Origin: Neofusicoccum parvum
Taxonomy: Eukaryota > Ascomycota > Dothideomycetes > Botryosphaeriales > Botryosphaeriaceae
Direction of reading: 5' to 3'
Length of the DNA: 64,000 bases
NCBI GenBank assembly: GCA_020912385.1
Contig: CP087217.1
Location: forward strand, 248,001-312,000
Shown: positions 21,401-30,247 of the stretch, piece by piece
Layout of the letters: each line of letters begins with the position of its first letter
Position numbering within the stretch: the first letter of the stretch is position 1
The notes under the pieces: generated by a model
Database searches by the model: none
What the model was told of the DNA's origin: nothing
The model's input: only the letters and a program-made list of their open reading frames with translations
Program-made: the position numbers and the translations under genes

Positions 21401-23047
21401 GAGCGGCAGCGGCCGGCGCAGCAGGCGCGACACTTCTCGCCGCAGCCGCCGGCGCTGCTGGAGGCGGGCCGCAGGGCGCCGGAGCACATGGACGCGCATC
21501 GGAGGACGGCGGCCGAGATGGCGGATTTGTACGTGGATTATGGTGACCGGAGGCAGCTGGATCTGCTGGTGCGGTATATTGAGGCGCACGGCTTGGGCGG
21601 TGATCAGGAGATACGGGGGCAGCTGGATCGAGTGGCGGCGAGGGGGGAGGGGGGGAGGGGTGCGCAGGGGGAGGAAGGTGCGAGGGCGTCGCAGGGGGCG
21701 GTTGAGGGGGTTGGTGGGCTGAGGTCTGAGGATCTGAGATCTGAGGCTTTGGGATCTGAGGCTCCCAGATCTGCTCGGCCTTCGCAAGCTACGTTTTCTG
21801 GGTTTGGTGCTCCGCGAGCTGAAGCTCGTCGATCTGAAGCTCCACGCACTGAAGCCCCACAATCCGGCCCTTCAAGGTCTGCTCGTCCGCGACTTGGTCG
21901 TTCACTGTCTGGTTCCCCTGGTTCCCCTGGTTATTATCAACGTCAGCTGCTTGAACAACAGCGTTTCCCAGATGGACAACCGGCTCCTTACTTCTCCACC
22001 ATCGTTGACGCCGCACTGGATGGGGGCGGGATTGCCTGTGTGGAGGACTTGGCCGACACGTACATGTGGCGTCGTCAGGTCCGCAGCGTCCTGCACGCCG
22101 AAACACTCAACCCAACCGTCCGGTTCCGAACGGCCGTCATCCTCTCGTCCGTGCTAGGAGACCAAATCGATAGGCTCAGAAGACGGGGCTACCAGATCGA
22201 AGACCTCTCTATCCCCATAGGTGAAAGCCTTCTATCCGATGACAACATCCAGAGATACGGCATGCTGGATGGCCAGAACCACGAAGGCCACGAAGCCCGC
22301 ATCAGATACATCAACACCGTCATCGTGCGCCTGAGACAAATCTGGTCCTTCCTCTACCCCGAAGACTACGCTGAAGGCCGGTCTCCGTCCGTCGCATCCT
22401 CAATTTCTTCCGACTCCTCCTCCTACGGTCCTTACCACCTCAACCCCACACACCGCCGACGTCCCCGTCAACAACCACCACCTTCTCAACCACCACCTTC
22501 TCAGCCACCTCCCCCCCAAACTCCTCCACCTCCCCCCAGCCCACCCACCACACCCCCTGCCGACAACAGCGACAACGACGACGACAGCGACGACGATGAC
22601 GACGACGACAACAACCCACTCCCAACACTACCCATGCCGCCCAACCCCTCCGGCCCACCCGCCCCGCCAACCCAACCGCCACAATCCACCCCCCCAGCGC
22701 CACCCCCCTTCATGACCACCACACAACCCCAACCCCAACCCCCAGCCACCGCCCCCGCCACCGCCTCCACCTCCACCACCTCCACCTCCGCCCGCAAACG
22801 CCCCCTCTCGACCAGCCGGTCCCCGCCAGTCCCCAGACAACGCGCCCGGCTGCACTCCTCCTCGCCGCCGGCCCCCAGCTCCAGCCCGGCCAGCGCGGCG
22901 ATCGACGCACCGCTGTACACGACGGACCAGGTGGGCGCGATGTTCGACCGGTGGGACGGGAGGCAGGCGGCACGGAGCGGGAGCGGCGACGGGGAGGATG
23001 GGGGAAGCTGGGACGGGATGGGGAAGGGGAAGGGGAGGGCGGAGTAG
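18416..23047 (+). CDS. Large low-complexity protein with VEGWR-NTVW domain and several internal repeats
   Basis: Single-exon frame of 1543 aa. Residues 1-235 are Gln/Asn/Pro-rich with short tandem units (QQQVQ...NP and QGNVPQQ types). Residues about 310-460 match the preceding gene: AVEGWR (342-347), W-x2-YDTRV, D-x3-QRM, WRRARGGF (384-391) and NTVWNVV (441-447). Next come a 9-residue repeat (TTPAGPSTA), a PPPKRRRT nuclear-localisation-like motif, four copies of a roughly 42-residue SNFQ...FPPTTA repeat, and Pro-rich linkers. A folded, Arg/Leu-rich block lies at about 1180-1320 (MWRRQVRSVLHAE...), and Pro- and Asp-rich tails end the protein. I infer an intrinsically disordered, probably nuclear, scaffold. 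The family is not recognised, and the length and repeats suggest fast evolution. Confidence 0.7.
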   Translation: MNDNQGIWNTNTSQASEHQNNNQNQPRDDAHSSDSHNDPGQVSTNPGHQLHYSDPTAQRYTDGTQPHQQHNAQNGSLNHGSGTTVAHSATEYTAAAAQSSENGPEVNLIRWYLAEQQAKAAQQQTTDRQAFNAQQPVQSNNAQQQQTNPQQQVQSDTPQNQWTNPQQQVQGNTPENQWENPQQHAQSNFPQQHPQGNVPQQQPQGNVPQGNQGGFQPPPPPAFPPDPLAPQQPQQPLPPHVAIANDIRPFANQVALQPGQYAVGPKGSDADGYTSFVQGQEYMAENNVPRRLGYLEQNPEESRKSLARVAALTDENGTAITGRDGRTHLRDLPILPLHISAAVEGWRMWAWVLYDTRVQIDDIIQRMWIKQTRKQTLTKRMDDWRRARGGFGTNPREARPRHPIPGFIVSSKEDMKIMDRIYPLEQASEAQSEESNKIYLNTVWNVVFNEHGFGVQQGDNAPVWHLPPRHDDAAQRAWRAVQKRQQLNQNAVAAGSTPGPHELAWEVWARQNPAVAWGRDNNQTKRIATVQARRQQSGATTPAGISTATTPVGPSTATTPAGPSTATTPADTDADDEAGTYAPLQHNRDSESPPGALPGKARKVHRGQTASAPAPPPKRRRTAAPSTGTGHGRGHGRGSRPGSSAGTRARSGAGTPVNDAAQFFGPPPVHPGGALAAHGAAPTGYGEHAYLPAAHGQQAPGPGPSNFQSHLYSLDTGVFQNADDDAMSFTYDGPATVFPPTTAPGPSNFQSNFQNTDNEGISFNNNEPPPVFPPTTAAGPSNFQSHPQPFDSRAFQNADDNGMSFNNNEPAPAFPPTTAPSPSNFQSHPQPFNSFQNTNNEGMLFNNSEPAPAFPPPTAPSSEHRHIPIDPALEELFPPHPPTQQPPPQLQPSFVPHPPPAFTPRLPPTQEAPSDPSSPPGRPSQPTRTPVRDRTTRAPLSAASAADPIFAAGQQQIGTHLPAPQTPGEQQEQNQLLEQALAAQRAGLPGTGAEAERQRPAQQARHFSPQPPALLEAGRRAPEHMDAHRRTAAEMADLYVDYGDRRQLDLLVRYIEAHGLGGDQEIRGQLDRVAARGEGGRGAQGEEGARASQGAVEGVGGLRSEDLRSEALGSEAPRSARPSQATFSGFGAPRAEARRSEAPRTEAPQSGPSRSARPRLGRSLSGSPGSPGYYQRQLLEQQRFPDGQPAPYFSTIVDAALDGGGIACVEDLADTYMWRRQVRSVLHAETLNPTVRFRTAVILSSVLGDQIDRLRRRGYQIEDLSIPIGESLLSDDNIQRYGMLDGQNHEGHEARIRYINTVIVRLRQIWSFLYPEDYAEGRSPSVASSISSDSSSYGPYHLNPTHRRRPRQQPPPSQPPPSQPPPPQTPPPPPSPPTTPPADNSDNDDDSDDDDDDDNNPLPTLPMPPNPSGPPAPPTQPPQSTPPAPPPFMTTTQPQPQPPATAPATASTSTTSTSARKRPLSTSRSPPVPRQRARLHSSSPPAPSSSPASAAIDAPLYTTDQVGAMFDRWDGRQAARSGSGDGEDGGSWDGMGKGKGRAE
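18841..19050 (+). repeat. Coding minisatellite, Gln-rich units
   Basis: Imperfect tandem units code for QQQVQ-x-(D/N)TP-x-NQW-x-NP (about 16 residues) and then for shorter QQ-x-PQGNVP units (about 10 residues). They lie within the N-terminal Gln-rich part of the 1543-aa protein. Confidence 0.65.
20033..20128 (+). repeat. 27-bp coding tandem repeat (TTPAGPSTA)
   Basis: Three full copies and one partial copy of a 27-nt unit code TTPAG(I/P)STA, with only scattered third-position and Ile/Pro, Ala/Val differences. The high identity points to recent slippage or unequal exchange inside the gene at 18416-23047. Confidence 0.8.
20519..20992 (+). repeat. Four copies of a ~42-residue coding repeat (SNFQ...FPPTTA)
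   Basis: Four consecutive units of 42, 34, 42 and 40 codons each begin (P/A)(G/S)PSNFQS and end FPP(T/P)TA. The shorter units lack an internal segment around the SHPQPFDS block. The protein repeat is Asn/Phe/Pro-rich and looks disordered. Confidence 0.85.
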
Positions 23048-23525
23048 GGGGGTTGGGTTGGTGGTTTGGCTTTTTGGTGCTTTGTGTTGGGTTGGGTCGG
23101 TTGCGGTGGGGTTGTTTTGAGAGGCTGAAGGTGGTGTCGGCGCTGAGATTGGTCTTGAGATTGGTCTTTGGGGCTGGGACTGGAGTAAGGTGTTTTTGAT
23201 TAGATGTTGGTATGGAGTCTGGAGTATGAATATTGCTTTTCTGAATTTGATTGCGCTGCAGGAAGGTAGAGTGATACACTTCTCATTCATTCAACTTTTT
23301 TGATTTGAATTAGAGGAAAACAGTAAGAAGTATAAGCTGCGCATGTTCTTGGATATTGGACGCTTTGGGATCCTTTGTATCAAACGGAAAAATTAAGAAT
23401 GCTCTTGGAATTTTAGCAAGGCCGCCGCGTCAAGTTGTTTTCTATAGTAACGCCTCTAAACTCCATGTGTTCCTATATCATACTCATGGAGCTAAATTGT
23501 ATGCGCTAAAGAAGAGCAAAAATTG
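23048..23525. other. Convergent 3' intergenic region
   Basis: This stretch lies between the 3' ends of the plus-strand 1543-aa gene and the minus-strand pseudogene. It is expected to hold 3' UTR and termination signals. No gene seen. Confidence 0.5.
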
Positions 23526-26391
23526 CTATTCAATCCAAACTGAAAACCCCTCGCCAGTGCAGATTCCCAGCCCTACCACGAATCCAAGGCCGATGATCTT
23601 CTCGAGAAGGCTTACATCTTCCTGCTTCTCCTTCTCATCATTCTCTCCCTGTTTGAGATCCTCCATATGCCAGCCTCCCTTACCCAATTTCTCAATGGAA
23701 TACTTCAAAAGCTTCTCCTTAAGCTCATTCCTGATGAATTCGTCCTCATGCCCATCACCCGTAATCCTTTCATCGGGATGTTCCTCATTCTTCAAGTCTT
23801 CCTCGATGGACTTCTTCTCACACAGGTCTTCTGGGACCTTCTCGGCAATATCATCTTTGATCAGTTCAGGGTTCTCCCTGACAACCTGCTCAGTGCTCTC
23901 ATCAGTGATATCATCAAGCGAGAAGTTCTCATGAGTAATGGAATTCTGGTCAATGATATCAATAGCACTGAAGGAGTTGCAGTTGCGAAGCTGATTCTCC
24001 GCGCGGATCTCAGCAATGAGGTCCTCAGTGTTGGCGAAATGGAAACGGCGATAGTCGGCGTCCTCCTCAGAAAATTTCTCAGGATCTGAAGCACCTGAGA
24101 TACGAAGCTGGTTCTTTGCACGGACCTCTGCCAGCACGTCTTTCATATTGGCGAGCTTGGGCATGGGAATGCCAGTGATACCGAGACCGACAAGCGAGTG
24201 TTGATCGGCAAAGTCCCCAACAACAACACCGGTGTCAACGCGCCGCTCGCTTTTCTCAGTGGATTCCTCACTAGTCTCCTCAGTGACTTCCTCATCGGTC
24301 TTCAGAGCGTCCTGCTTAGCGGCACCCACAACCCTAACCTCCTCAGCCCTGATCACCGGGTGCAGGGGACGACAAAGGCCACCGAACACCTCTACCTTCT
24401 CCACCAGCAGCTCGTAGAACTTCTCAATCATATTCTCACACACGCCGACCATCACCTTCTCCCTCGCTGCGAGCTCCTGCGCAATCGGGCCCTGCCCCTC
24501 CTCCGCCACCGCCTACGCCTTCTCCAAAACGATAGCGTCCTGCTCCGCAGCAAACCGATGCATCTCCTCCATATAGGGCAGCCCGTTGACCTGGCACACG
24601 CGCTCAATTATCGCGTTAACGCAGACCTTCCCCCAGCCCGCGACAGCGGCCGCCGGGGCGGTGGACTCGAGGCCAGCCTCGACGCGGAGGCGGTTGCAGC
24701 GGTCGACTGTGTGGTTATTCCGCTTGCGCCGGGCGGCAGCCACGTCCTCATAGAAAGCCAGCGTCCTGCTCGCGCTCCAGATGGCCTTCAGCCCGTCGTT
24801 TGCGTCTTTGAGCGCCGTATTCTCGCCGGCGAGCTGCTGGACGCGGGCGTGGAGCTTGTGGATGGTCTTCCCGAAGGGCGCCGCCGCGGGTGCCATGGCT
24901 CTCCGGTCGGTGTGGAGGTCCTGTTGTAGGATGGCAACGTGCTACTTGAGGGTGGCAGCTTTGGCGGCAACGGAGCGGAGGGCGTCGAGGTCCTCTTGCG
25001 CGGCGATTTCGGCGTCGGCGGCGTTACGGGCTTTCTTGTCGAGGTCGTCGTTGGCGGTCTCGAGTTCCCAGACCCGGGCGGTCTTTTCGTCGAAGGAGGC
25101 ACGGAGTTTGGCCATGTTGATGCGGTAATTCTCGGCTTGTTCGACGAGGCGGGTGTTTTCCTTGGCCAGAGTAGTTGGTTGAAGAGCTGGCAGATGTGGA
25201 AGTCCTGCTAGTGGCTTGGTTCTCCAAATCAGTCACTCGAGCTTTAAGGAAGTTATTCTACTACTCGAGGTCAATGACCTTGTTCTTCAGGCTTGCTTTC
25301 TTCTCCTGGAGTTTCTTGATGCGGCCGGACCGGGATTTGTTGCAAGCCTCTAGCTTTTGACAGGCCAGATCCTTCAGGGCTAGACGGTTAGTTTCTTGTT
25401 GGTAATGCCACATGCGTGACCGTAGATCATGGATGGTAGCCGTCTGCTGCTGGATTTGGCCCAAACGCAGTTCACAGACTGTCTCGGAGATGTCGAGTTG
25501 TTGGTTCAAGTTCCGGACGGCCATAGTTGCCCGGCCGTTGGTGTGCTGAAGGTCCTCAGTCTGCTGCTGAAGAATGCCTATCTGGTATGTACACAACGCT
25601 AGGCGAGACCTCGTCCAAGAGAGTTTCCAAGTATCTCATACGTTTGAAGTTGTGGTCCGCAACTGCCTGCTGGGTGGCAGCACGACCTTTCGAATGCTTC
25701 ATTTGATGAGACAAGTCCTTGACCAGGGGCTCGACGTAAGCCAAGGCGTGACGGAATCAAGCAACGGTGTCTTACAGGTCCTTGATCTTCTTCTGGCAAT
25801 AGCCCGAACACGCTGCGCTACCCGGAGCTGCATACCAATCTTCTCGAGGCGCTTCGTGAAGTCAAGGCATTCATCCTCATGCTTGGACAGGAGGTCGGCG
25901 AGCTCCTCCTCATGATCAACCCGCATGGTATCAATCAGCTCATCGTGCTTTCCTCCGGTGATGCCAACATAGTGGCCGTTGCGCTGCATGTAACCTTCGA
26001 TGATTTTCAAAGAACCACTGAGAATGGAGTGGTCGTGCTCCTCCGAGTTGGTCTCCTCCAACCTCATAACAGCCATCCAGTCAAGGTACGAAGAGTCAAC
26101 CTCATGCAAAATGAGCGGCTTGAGGAGAAGACGCTAGAGGAATGGATCATTGCGCTTGAGTGACAGTGTAAGGACCGAACAGGTATTCTGGAGCGATTCC
26201 CTCGTGAACTTCGAGCGTAACTCGCGGAGATCGACATCGGCGAGCTTGATGTGCGCGGGCAACCTGACAGCTGGTTCAAATGAAAGTATTGTGGCAATGT
26301 TTCTGACCAAGCTGTTCTGAGGATGCTCAAGGATGGTCTGGAGGACTGTGGCGCGCCTGCGGGCTTTCTGCATCTTCATGTGGGACGGCAT
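23526..26391 (-). pseudogene. Decayed coiled-coil gene, several premature stops and frameshifts
   Basis: Protein-like coiled-coil sequence runs the whole length on the minus strand but is broken. I read from an ATG at 26391 (MPSHMKMQKARRRA). In-frame stops are TAG at 26136-26134, TAA at 25774-25772, TGA at 25759-25757, TAG-TAG at 25263-25258, TAG at 24944-24942 and TAG at 24515-24513. Frame changes occur near 25800, 25610 and 25160-25215. Between the breaks the sequence is clearly coding-like: Leu/Glu/Gln-rich helices, an Asn-His...RLRVEAGL stretch near 24690, and an acidic C-terminal half with a duplicated LAEVRAKNQLR / IAEIRAENQLR motif. Around 24960-24580 it matches the architecture of the C-terminal half of the 969-aa gene at 661-3570. 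Each stop is one C-to-T step from a Gln or Arg codon. I see no intron set that would remove them all. Confidence 0.65.
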
Positions 26392-26776
26392 GTTCCCAGA
26401 GGGGCTCCAGTAGTGTTTCAGTGTGAGATATCGGTGACTTAAAGTAGCTTTGTGCCTACTTCTATGCCTCTGAGCTACGAGAGGGTGTTTAGAAGTCACG
26501 TTGCGCAGCTCGGGGTGTTAGAGGGCAGAAGCGGCGGGTTCTACGGCGCGGTGTGGCGGCGGAGCAGAGATATGGTGGTGGCAGTGGTGGTGTTGATCGT
26601 ATGAATGATGATCGAGAGCGGCTTGATGTGTTTGAAGGGAAAGCAGCTTTGATCAAACGCAAAGGTAATCCTCGCGGTCCGGTAGTGGGTGGTGGTGTTC
26701 GGGAAAGGTGTAGGAGGGAAGAGCAGAGGAGACTGTCGAAAGTTATACTAGTGCCAGCGGGATCAGCACAGTCTCT

Positions 26777-27209
26777 AGTCTTTCTTACAGTCTTCGTAAT
26801 CAATCATATTTTCATTCTCCACTAACCCCAACGCCCACTTGGCGCGGGGATCCTTCTACGTCAGAATTTTCTCGAGCTACATATCCAACATCAGGCGCTC
26901 TCCAAGCATATTCCTTAGCTTCTGAACATAGTTGAAGAGCTTCCACATAAAATCGTTCCAAATATCGTTATCGCTGCCCTCTTGATACCACACGACAAGA
27001 AACTCATCACGGAACTCAGCCACCACACTGCGGAGAGCGAGCACCTCGGCAGCAAGGAGACACAATTTGGCCAGTTCCTGCTCAATCTCACTATTCTTGT
27101 AGCCATGGGATAAACCTAGAGGAATTCTTTCCTCTGCATCAAACGTTATTAGTGATCTTTCCCGCGCGCTTGCCCTGCCCCTGCAGTTGTCGAGCGAGGT
27201 GGCCGACAC
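26777..27209 (-). pseudogene. Second gene relic with TAG interruptions
   Basis: An open segment with helical, protein-like sequence (EIEQELAKLCLLAAEVLALR, then WNDFMWKLFNYVQKLRNMLG) continues in the same frame through TAG codons at 26879-26877 and 26858-26856 to a third TAG at 26777-26775. The segment between the stops (KDPRAKWALGLVENEN) also looks coding. No ATG is found at the 5' side; the frame is only open back to about 27209. It could be the 5' part of the same ancestral gene as the neighbouring pseudogene, or a separate relic. Confidence 0.4.
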
Positions 27210-27424
27210 GCTGCAGTTACACGGTATGAGAGTCTTTGGAGTCCAAAATGAGCAAAAGAAAAAGTTCCATTGAGCTATATTCGAAAATCTGGTAGTCTTG
27301 GTGTGCTGAAGCCGGGGCTATTGTAGTGCCCGAAGAGTATCTTGCGGATGAACGTTCAGAAGCCAAATAAAATCCCGCAGTACGACTTTCCCCCTCCACC
27401 CTCCTCCAATCCCCTAAACCCTCA

Positions 27425-27971
27425 TCAATCCTCCTTCAACTCCTGCTGCCTCGACTCAAACGCCTCCACCCTCTCCCTCAACCCCTCCACCTCCCTCTCC
27501 AGCTCCCCCACCCTTGCCTCCGCCCCCTTCCTCCTCTCACCCTCCGCTTTAACCACCTGCACTATGCTCTCCGCCGTCACTTCCGCCAACAACCTCTCCT
27601 GCATCTCCTTTACCATCTCCCTCCCCAACCCCTCCTCCATCCTCTCCCTCTCTTCCAACTCCCAAATCCTCGCCTCCTTCGCGCCCACCACCCCCCTCAG
27701 CCCCTCCTTCTCCCTCCGCAGCCGCTCTCCCTCCCGCCTCAGCGCCGCGCTCTCCGCCGCGCTCGCCGACGAGGCGGTCGGCCTGGTAGACGAGGTCGTT
27801 GACGACGTCGGCTGGGCCGGTGGAGGCGGTGGTGAGGGGCACGTTTGTGATTGGAGGGAGGGGGGGTGCGGGGGGAGGGGGGAGAGGGGAGGAGGAGGTG
27901 GTGGTGGTGGGGGCGCAGTGCTGGAAGTCGCACTGCGCGCAGAGGGAGGCGCGGGGGGTGGTGGGGGGCAT
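27425..27971 (-). pseudogene. Coiled-coil protein with Cys motif, apparently frameshifted
   Basis: An ATG at 27971 opens a frame with a C-x2-C-x4-C motif (LCAQCDFQHC), a Thr/Ser/Pro linker and a helix (PADVVNDLVYQADRLVGERG). At about 27740-27775 the coding sense moves to another frame. That frame gives a regular Glu/Arg/Leu coiled coil (LRREGERLRREKEGLRG...) ending at 27425. No GT..AG intron can make the shift, so this is either a one-base frameshift (sequencing error or recent lesion) or two wrongly joined readings. An alternative is that the second frame is used throughout with a Pro-rich N-terminus, but that frame has no upstream ATG. Confidence 0.4.
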
Positions 27972-28109
27972 TTTGGGCTCGGGGGTCTTGGTGTGGGTTT
28001 CGGTGTGGGATGGGGTTCTTGGTCGGGGTGAGATGGGAGTGCTGGGGACTGCGCGTTGTTTGTTCCTTGATGGTCGATGAGGAGTGGCTGGTGTCGAGTT
28101 GAAAGCACC

Positions 28110-28175
28110 GAGCTCGAGGTTGAAATCGAGAATGAAAGTAACGAGGTCGAGGTTGAAGTCGAGATCGAAAATTGA
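28110..28175. repeat. Two imperfect 33-bp direct repeats
   Basis: Two adjacent copies of a unit reading GAGGTTGAAATCGAGAATGA on the plus strand differ at a few positions. They lie just upstream of the coiled-coil frame at 27425-27971, in its leader or lost N-terminus. Confidence 0.55.
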
Positions 28176-29392
28176 GCTGGATAGCTGAGATGATCGAGCT
28201 CTGGGATGTTTGGTAGTTGAACACTCTGGCTGCGCGAAAGTATGGGCTTATATGTGAATGCTGCGAGCGGTCAAAAGTACAATGATGAATCATCTTATGG
28301 AGGTGAAACTCCAAGTTCATAGCCAACTATGGTACAGAATAAATAGTTTAATTATTAGCGGGTCGGAAGTCTGATGGGCGCTGGCGCCTGTTAATTGCTA
28401 CGGTACGGACCCTTGATGAACCACGGTCGATGATGTACAGCCTCTCCAGATGGATAGCTGAATTTCCAGAATTGGCGCATTTGCTTCATATTCAGAGATA
28501 CTTTAACAGTATGCCGTGATATCCTCTGAGCTTCGCAGCCGAACATGCCTGTTATATCTGCGATTAGCAATGAAGTAGTAACGGAAGCGACTTCTGAGAA
28601 GCACTTGCGTATACGCCAGTGGAGACTTCAACCCATTTTACGTGTAGTACCACGGGGACCCTGAGCTAAGGTAGATATCTAGTGCTCATGCGCGTTAAAG
28701 GTTTTGAAGCGATCTAGTATGAAGTAATATGCCTGTTAGAATAAAGTAAACCTTTAGTACTGCAAGTGGATCATCTTCTAGAGGCTAAAATCTCGACCCA
28801 AGGTTTCAGATAGCTTAGAGAATCATCAGCCAATGAACGGTTGAGTGACATTGTGCGCTCTCAGTGGACAGATCTTCAAGCCTTCCGCACGAACACCGTT
28901 CATGGCAGAGTGAATCCGCCCGGTAATCGGAGGGGTGGGAGAAAAACATGAGCAATGAGCGCTCGCCACGTCGTCTTCGTAGAAAAGCCACGTCGTAGTC
29001 AATCGCTCACAATTCAGCAAAATGATTTGACCGGCGAATAATTACGACTTGCATGTCAGAGATAGGAGCATGTAGACACGTTTCTGCGAAAAGAACCTCT
29101 TTCCTGATATGCTATGAAGATCTGCGAGTTGTGGGAAATCGAACCCGGACGCCACCACCCTAATCATGGAAATAACCCCGCGCTGTGAGGTAGCTGCAAA
29201 GACCGAAAGACCGTATATCAAACTCGGAGCGCCATGTGTTGCTGGAGCAAGAAACCAAACCTGAACGCCAATAACCCGATTCCGTCGCCGTATGTAACCT
29301 CTTTATGCATATCCTAAAAAGCCATAGTCATCCACTTGAAAATATTCGAAGAATCACATGGACAGGTTCACACTTCGGACTAGGCTCGGGGC
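28176..29392. other. Gene-free spacer left of UBC1
   Basis: An AT-richer stretch of 1.2 kb lies between the decayed coiled-coil genes and the 3' end of UBC1. I see no gene; a tRNA-like T-arm at about 29138-29152 was examined and rejected. Confidence 0.5.
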
Positions 29393-30247
29393 TCATGCCT
29401 CACCGAACAGGCGGGCAGTGATATCTCCCATGTAGGCTTCCTCGAGCTCGTAGTCCTGGCCGTCGTTCTTGTCGATACCGACATACTCAAATGCGGCAAC
29501 GACGCTGTCGACGTCAAAGCCCATGGCCACAAAACGATCGATGAGATCCTTGTTGTAGCCGTGGTACCTGTACCACCGGTCAGCCACGTGCCCCTCATCC
29601 CGACAGGCAGGTATACGTACGCAGCCAGCTTTGCCTTCTCCTCCTGAGCCTTCTGCTCCTCCCTACGCCTCTTCAGCGTCTCCTGTGTAGCTCCTCCGCT
29701 GCCTCCAGCAATCTCCTTCTTCGGGGCGCCAGCAAACTTGACTGCCCACTCGCGCGCCTTGTGTTCGAACTCGGCGGGTTGCTTGAGGAGCATGCTGGCA
29801 ACCTCTGCGTCTTGCGGGTCCTTGGGTTCGGGTGTGCTCAGGAGTGATTGTAGGGAGATGAGGGCGGATTTGATGGTCAGGACAGGCGACCAGGCTTGAG
29901 AGAGGGTGTCAAGGCAGATAGCACCCTACGGTCGGCAAGCAGCTTGCGTGAGCCAGGACGTTCCACCTCGGAGGGCAGGGAATACATACCGTCTGCGAGC
30001 TGACATTGGGATGCCAGATCTTGGTCTCAAACTTCATGACGGGCGGCCTGAAGGGGTAGTCGTTCGGGATCTTGATGTCGACCGAGTACTCGCCGCCCTC
30101 GTAGGGTGTGTCGGGCGGGCCCTTGAAGAAGCCGCGCAGGTGAGTGAGGTCGTCATCCCTGTGCGTGTCGACACGGATACCCGAGTGGGCATCCGACTTG
30201 ATATCTGCGATCTCCTTGGCGATGCGGCGAGTGCGGTTGGAGGCCAT
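29393..30247 (-). CDS. UBC1: Ubiquitin-conjugating enzyme E2 (Ubc1 type) with C-terminal UBA domain
   Basis: Exons 30247-29990, 29925-29621 and 29567-29393 give 245 aa; introns are 64 and 53 nt (GTATGT..TAG and GTACGT..CAG) and phases agree. The N-terminus [16 protein letters not shown], then [20 protein letters not shown] with catalytic Cys90, and [22 protein letters not shown] are diagnostic of the E2 fold. The C-terminal 45 residues ([20 protein letters not shown]) are a UBA domain, as in yeast Ubc1 and human UBE2K. Family role: it receives ubiquitin from E1 and extends K48-linked chains for proteasomal degradation. The linker between E2 core and UBA is Lys/Glu-rich and longer than in yeast (245 against about 215 aa). 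It is divergently transcribed from RPT2, a proteasome subunit. Confidence 0.93.

Noticed and set aside
23526..27209. Stop-codon reassignment or TAG readthrough as explanation of the TAG-interrupted frames
   Set aside because: TAG ends the intact 1543-aa and SDR genes in this window, and the region also has frameshifts, so ordinary pseudogene decay is simpler.
29130..29160. tRNA-like T-arm (GGGTTCGATTTCCC on the minus strand)
   Set aside because: No matching acceptor stem or proper D and anticodon arms could be folded around it.
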